Assembly (NCBI GenBank): GCA_947169885.1
Contig: CAMVRM010000001.1
Coordinates: 62,001 to 126,000 of the forward strand
Source: an uncultured Ruminococcus sp.
Lineage (GTDB): Bacteria > Bacillota > Clostridia > Oscillospirales > Ruminococcaceae
Length of the DNA: 64,000 nt
Direction: 5' to 3'
Below, in pieces: positions 60,526 through 64,000 of this stretch; position 1 is the first letter of the stretch, and each line of letters starts with the position of its first letter. The position numbers and the translations under genes are program-made. The notes beneath the pieces are model-generated. The model was not told where the DNA came from. It searched no databases and was given only the letters and a program-made list of their open reading frames with translations.

Positions 60526-61677
60526 ATGTTTAATATTCTTACTCTTAACAAGATCGCTGCTTGCGGAACTTCGATCTTCGATGACAAGTACACCGTTGGC
60601 GATGCTGTGGAGAACCCCACAGGTATAATGGTTCGTTCTGCTAAGATGCACGACATGGAGTTCGGCTCTGACCTGCTGGCTATCGCAAGAGCAGGCGCAG
60701 GCGTTAACAATATCCCTGTTGACAAGTGTGCTGAGCAGGGCATCGTTGTTTTCAACACTCCCGGTGCTAATTCTAACGCTGTTAAGGAGCTGGCTGTTTG
60801 CGGTCTGCTTCTTGCTTCGAGAAAGATCCCCGAGGCTATCGAGTGGGCTAAGACCTTAAAGGGCAAGGGCGATGAAGTTGGCAAGCTGGTAGAAAAAGGC
60901 AAGTCCAACTATGCAGGCTGCGAGATCGCAGGCAAAACTCTCGGTCTTATCGGTCTGGGCGCTATCGGCGGCAAGCTGGCTAACATTGCTATCTCGCTGG
61001 GCATGAACGTTATCGGTTATGACCCGTTCCTGTCGGTAAACGCTGCTCTGAACTTAAAGCCTCAGGTAAAGGTAACAGCAAACATCAACGACATCTATGC
61101 AGAGAGCGACTACATCTCGCTGCACCTGCCGTACAACGCTGACACCAAGGATACCATTAATAAGGACACTCTTGCACTTTGCAAGGACGGCGTTCGCATC
61201 CTGAACTTCGCAAGAGGCGAGCTGGTAAACGGCGCTGCTATCGTTGAGGCTCTTGGCAGCGGCAAGGTAGCAAGATACGTTGTTGACTTCCCCAGCGATG
61301 AGGTTCTCGGCGTTGACGGCGTTGTTGCTATCCCTCATCTGGGCGCTTCCACCGAGGAGAGCGAGGATAACTGCGCAGTTATGGCTGCTAACGAGCTTAT
61401 CGCTTACATTGAAAAAGGCGCTATCATCAACAGCGTCAACTTCCCGAACATCGAGCTTGCTAAGACAGGCGATGCTTTGGTTTGCGTTCTGCACAAGAAT
61501 GTTCCTGCACTTATTTCTCAGATCACAACTGCTGTTGCTGACAAGGGCGCTAACATCGAGAACATGGTAAACAAGTCCAAGAAGGACTGGAGCTGCACCA
61601 TGCTGGACGTTAACGGCGAGGCTGACATCGAAGCTATCAAGGCTATCGACGGCGTTGTAAAGGTAAGAGTTCTTTAA
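60526..61677 (+). CDS. serA: D-3-phosphoglycerate dehydrogenase
   Basis: 383 residues. The NAD site is LGLIGLGAIGGKLANIA. The catalytic Arg is in RAGAGVNNIP or RILNFARGELV, and a His is in AIPHLGASTEESE. The C-terminal ACT domain (residues ~315-383: LVCVLHKNVPALISQITTAV) can bind serine for feedback. It oxidises 3-phosphoglycerate in the first step of serine synthesis and works with SerC. The stop TAA shares one base with the next start (TAATG). Confidence 0.94.
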   Translation: MFNILTLNKIAACGTSIFDDKYTVGDAVENPTGIMVRSAKMHDMEFGSDLLAIARAGAGVNNIPVDKCAEQGIVVFNTPGANSNAVKELAVCGLLLASRKIPEAIEWAKTLKGKGDEVGKLVEKGKSNYAGCEIAGKTLGLIGLGAIGGKLANIAISLGMNVIGYDPFLSVNAALNLKPQVKVTANINDIYAESDYISLHLPYNADTKDTINKDTLALCKDGVRILNFARGELVNGAAIVEALGSGKVARYVVDFPSDEVLGVDGVVAIPHLGASTEESEDNCAVMAANELIAYIEKGAIINSVNFPNIELAKTGDALVCVLHKNVPALISQITTAVADKGANIENMVNKSKKDWSCTMLDVNGEADIEAIKAIDGVVKVRVL

Positions 61678-61973
61678 TGACAGAACTTGCGGAGCTGGTA
61701 CTCTGGTCGGGGCTGCCAATGGCGGCTGCATGGTTTCTGTACCTGCTTGCAGACCGAATTTTTTCGGTAACAAAGCACCTCACTAAGCGTACTACATTTT
61801 TCAGTGAGCGCAAAGCGGCGTTTCAGCTTGCGATACCGTTCGCTTTTATACTGCTTTTCGGAGCGGTGTGTTTGCTGTGCGGACTTCCAAAACAGCTGTA
61901 CTATGCAGTTTGCGGAGCGTTCGTAGGTCTTGACTACGGACTTGCGGCTGAAATAATGCGTAACGAACAATAA
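61677..61973 (+). CDS. Small membrane protein coupled to serA
   Basis: 98 residues with three hydrophobic spans: LWSGLPMAAAWFLYLLA, a middle FQLAIPFAFILLFGAVCLL, and YYAVCGAFVGLDYGLAA. A basic loop (KHLTKRTTFFSERKA) separates the first two. The ATG overlaps the serA stop by 1 nt, so translation is coupled. I do not recognise the family. A terminator follows. Confidence 0.6.
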   Translation: MTELAELVLWSGLPMAAAWFLYLLADRIFSVTKHLTKRTTFFSERKAAFQLAIPFAFILLFGAVCLLCGLPKQLYYAVCGAFVGLDYGLAAEIMRNEQ

Positions 61974-61977
61974 AAAA

Positions 61978-62021
61978 TCTCCCTTATTCCTCTTTTTGGG
62001 GAATAGGGGAGAACTTTTTTT
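61978..62021. terminator. Bidirectional terminator between convergent genes
   Basis: TCTCCCTTATTCC pairs with GGAATAGGGGAGA, with an A run before and seven T after. Confidence 0.88.
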
Positions 62022-63996
62022 ATTTGGAATTATCAACGTATTCAAAGTCGACACGTCCGCTTGAAACGTCAACTGCGGCTACTTGTATCATGACACGCTT
62101 GCCGACAGTGAATACTTCGCCTTTGCCGTGGCGCTTTATGGAGAATTTTCCGTCATATTCATAGTCGGGCATGGGGAGCGAATCAAGGCGCACAAGCCCC
62201 TCGCAGGTGTTGTCCAGCATGACGTACATTCCGTGCGGAACACAGCTTATGATAACGCCCTCGAACACTTCGCCGAGCTGTGATTTAAGATACTCAGCCT
62301 TGTAGCAGTCCTCGCAGTCACGCTCCGTCTGCATTGCGACAAGTTCGGTATCGGTCGCTTGTATCGCCGCCGAGCAGGAGAACTTTCCGAACAGTTCGCC
62401 GCAGCGGTCAGCGTCACCGCTTGCAAGAAATTCCGTCATGATGCGGTGTATCGCCAAGTCGGGATAGCGGCGGATAGGCGAGGTGAAATGTGCGTAGTCT
62501 TTCAGCACAAGTCCGAAGTGACCGAGCGGTTCGGCATCGTAGCGAGCCTTAGCCATTGAGCGCAGAACAAGATTGTTTACAACAGGGAAGCGCTCAGTTC
62601 CACGCTCCCATTCAAGTATCTCGCTGAGCGTCTTAGGCTTAACGCCGCCCTCAAAATTATAGGGGATATTCAGCTCAGTCAGACCTGCTTTGAGGTATTC
62701 GAGCCTGTCGGCAGGCGGGTCTTCGTGGACACGGTATACGAAAGGCAGTCCGTTCTCAGCGCCGAAACGTGCGGCACATTCATTGGCGCAGAGCATGAAG
62801 TCCTCGATAAGTTCCTGACTTATGCCGCTTTGATGCGGTTCAACGCCGATGCAGTAGTCGTTGTCATCTATTATCAGCACGCTCTCGGTGGTGGAGATCT
62901 GCGGAGCGCCGCGGTGAATGCGGTTGCCTTTGAGAATATCCGCAAGCTCTTTCATGACGGGCAGACAGTCCATGACTTCGGCGTATTTTTCGCAGAGAGA
63001 CTTTGCATTGTAACCCTCAAGAAGTTCATTTATCTCACTGTAAACGCCCTTAACACGTGAACGAATGACCGACTTTGCGAACTTGTAGTCGGTGATAAAG
63101 CCGTTTTTGTCAAGTTCCATAAGTGCGGAAAATGCAAGTCTGTCCTCGTTGGGGTTAAGCGAACAGATGCCGTTGGAAAGTTCGGTGGGGAGCATCGGGA
63201 TAACACGGTTTGCATAGTAAACGCTCGTTCCACGCTTGTAGGCTTCGGCATCGAGCTTTGAGCCGACAGTGACATAATGTGAAACGTCCGCAATGTGAAC
63301 GCCCAGTTTGTAGCCGTTTTCGGTCTTTTCAACGGAGATAGCATCGTCGATGTCCTTGGTCGCCGCACCGTCTATCGTGAAGATAGGCAGGTGACGCAGG
63401 TCAAGGCGGTTGGGGATCTCGGCGTTTATCGAACGGTAATCGGAGACTTGCTTTGCTTCGGCGATGACCTCGGGAGGAAAGATAGGCGTAAGCCCGTTCA
63501 GCCCAAGCACGCTCATGGCACAGACGCTTGCTTTGAGTGAACTGCCGTAAGTCATGATGATCGTGCAACGGTGGTCAGCGTGACTTGCTCCACGAATGCT
63601 TATCTCGGCGAGAACCTTGTCCCCCTCACGCAGGTCGAAGTGACAGGGCTGTTCGATCGTCATGGCATACTTCGAGAGCGTGTCGGGAACGACTTTCAGT
63701 TCGCCCCACTCGTTCACGATGTTGCCTGTGAAGCGTGAAAAGCTTTCCTCGGTTATCTCGATGACCTTGCCCTCGATCTTGTCATCACGTCCCACATAAG
63801 TCTGGACTTTCACGATGTCCCCCGGAAGTGCGCCATTCAAATATCTTCCTGCAACAAAAAATTCCTCATCGGTGTCGAGGTCACGCACAAAGCCGAAAGT
63901 CTTTTTTATGTGCGAGACTTTGCACTTGCGCAGTTTGTCGCCCGAGGTGAGTATGTAATTTCTGCCCGTGTTTATAAGTTTGCCCTTGCGTGACAT
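62020..63996 (-). CDS. rnr: RNase R-type 3'-5' exoribonuclease
   Basis: 658 residues, slightly short for RNase R (usually 700-800). The N-terminus goes directly into a cold-shock-like OB fold. The RNB catalytic domain has the metal Asp cluster in IDGAATKDIDDAIS, and LGVHIADVSHYV and YAHFTSPIRRYPDLAIHR. A C-terminal S1 domain follows (VFEGVIISCVPHGMYVML). It degrades structured RNA from the 3' end. The ATG lies 5 bp from the window edge, so an earlier start outside the window cannot be excluded. The usual ssrA/smpB neighbours are not visible. Confidence 0.92.
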   Translation of the reverse strand: MSRKGKLINTGRNYILTSGDKLRKCKVSHIKKTFGFVRDLDTDEEFFVAGRYLNGALPGDIVKVQTYVGRDDKIEGKVIEITEESFSRFTGNIVNEWGELKVVPDTLSKYAMTIEQPCHFDLREGDKVLAEISIRGASHADHRCTIIMTYGSSLKASVCAMSVLGLNGLTPIFPPEVIAEAKQVSDYRSINAEIPNRLDLRHLPIFTIDGAATKDIDDAISVEKTENGYKLGVHIADVSHYVTVGSKLDAEAYKRGTSVYYANRVIPMLPTELSNGICSLNPNEDRLAFSALMELDKNGFITDYKFAKSVIRSRVKGVYSEINELLEGYNAKSLCEKYAEVMDCLPVMKELADILKGNRIHRGAPQISTTESVLIIDDNDYCIGVEPHQSGISQELIEDFMLCANECAARFGAENGLPFVYRVHEDPPADRLEYLKAGLTELNIPYNFEGGVKPKTLSEILEWERGTERFPVVNNLVLRSMAKARYDAEPLGHFGLVLKDYAHFTSPIRRYPDLAIHRIMTEFLASGDADRCGELFGKFSCSAAIQATDTELVAMQTERDCEDCYKAEYLKSQLGEVFEGVIISCVPHGMYVMLDNTCEGLVRLDSLPMPDYEYDGKFSIKRHGKGEVFTVGKRVMIQVAAVDVSSGRVDFEYVDNSK

Positions 63997-64000
63997 TTCT

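Overview
The window looks like chromosome from a Gram-positive, fibre-degrading gut Clostridia-type bacterium, most plausibly Ruminococcus or a close relative (inference). The signs are near-consensus TTGACA-17-TATAAT promoters and strong GGAGG ribosome sites, GTG/TTG starts, many lipoproteins with acidic or Thr-rich linkers, a GH74 xyloglucanase-type lipoprotein, a group C/D-like [FeFe]-hydrogenase, a DUF6110/P-type ATPase/HMA metal operon, and KtrAB. No plasmid, intact prophage, CRISPR or rRNA features were seen.

Layout. 0-2.3 kb: two tandem solute-binding lipoproteins (minus strand). 2.5-3.4 kb: a mobile-like 163-bp repeat, then a duplicated promoter-tRNA-Thr-tRNA-Tyr unit. 3.6-9 kb: PrsW-type protease, GH74 protein, TetR and MarR regulators, a small membrane protein. 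9.2-11.9 kb: metal-transport operon. 12 kb: RNase P RNA. 12.5-14.9 kb: secreted protein, sortase and membrane protein. 15-19.7 kb: ClpE-like ATPase, then response regulator, lipoprotein and a kinase without membrane segments. 19.8-22.3 kb: KtrA and KtrB, separated by two repeat elements. 22.3-23.2 kb: a repeat-filled gap. 23.3 kb: amidohydrolase. 24.7-30 kb: a cell-surface O-acylation cluster (SGNH, DUF4358, MBOAT, DHHW, M15 peptidase). 30-36.4 kb: aminotransferase, Lrp regulator, Nudix, DUF1294, PurL. 36.8-39 kb: FIST-GGDEF protein and HD protein. 39.4-44.6 kb: DHH phosphoesterase, a J-like membrane protein, two unknown proteins, cyclophilin. 44.8-47.4 kb: divergent ackA and tmcAL. 47.4-50.4 kb: a nuclease-like gene remnant with a Cys-rich small protein, a densely structured non-coding stretch, and a DUF2828 (Ro60-like) protein. 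50.5-55.4 kb: ilvB, two lipoproteins, ilvN, ilvC. 55.6-58.6 kb: a coiled-coil protein and a sensory-type hydrogenase. 58.9-62 kb: serC, DUF6440, serA and a small membrane protein. 62-64 kb: RNase R.

How the genes work together. The 24.7-30 kb genes probably acylate and trim the envelope. ilvBNC supply branched-chain amino acids and serC/serA supply serine. ackA makes acetate and ATP, and neighbouring tmcAL uses acetate and ATP to modify tRNA-Met. KtrAB takes up potassium.

Least explained are: the ~470-nt hairpin-rich region upstream of the Ro60-like gene; an 80-110 bp element found directly after four stop codons in the same orientation; the 163-bp repeat, open in one frame in all copies; and a three-copy, ~290-bp-period repeat between ktrB and the amidohydrolase gene. 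All functional calls come from reading the sequence and remembering families; no search was run.
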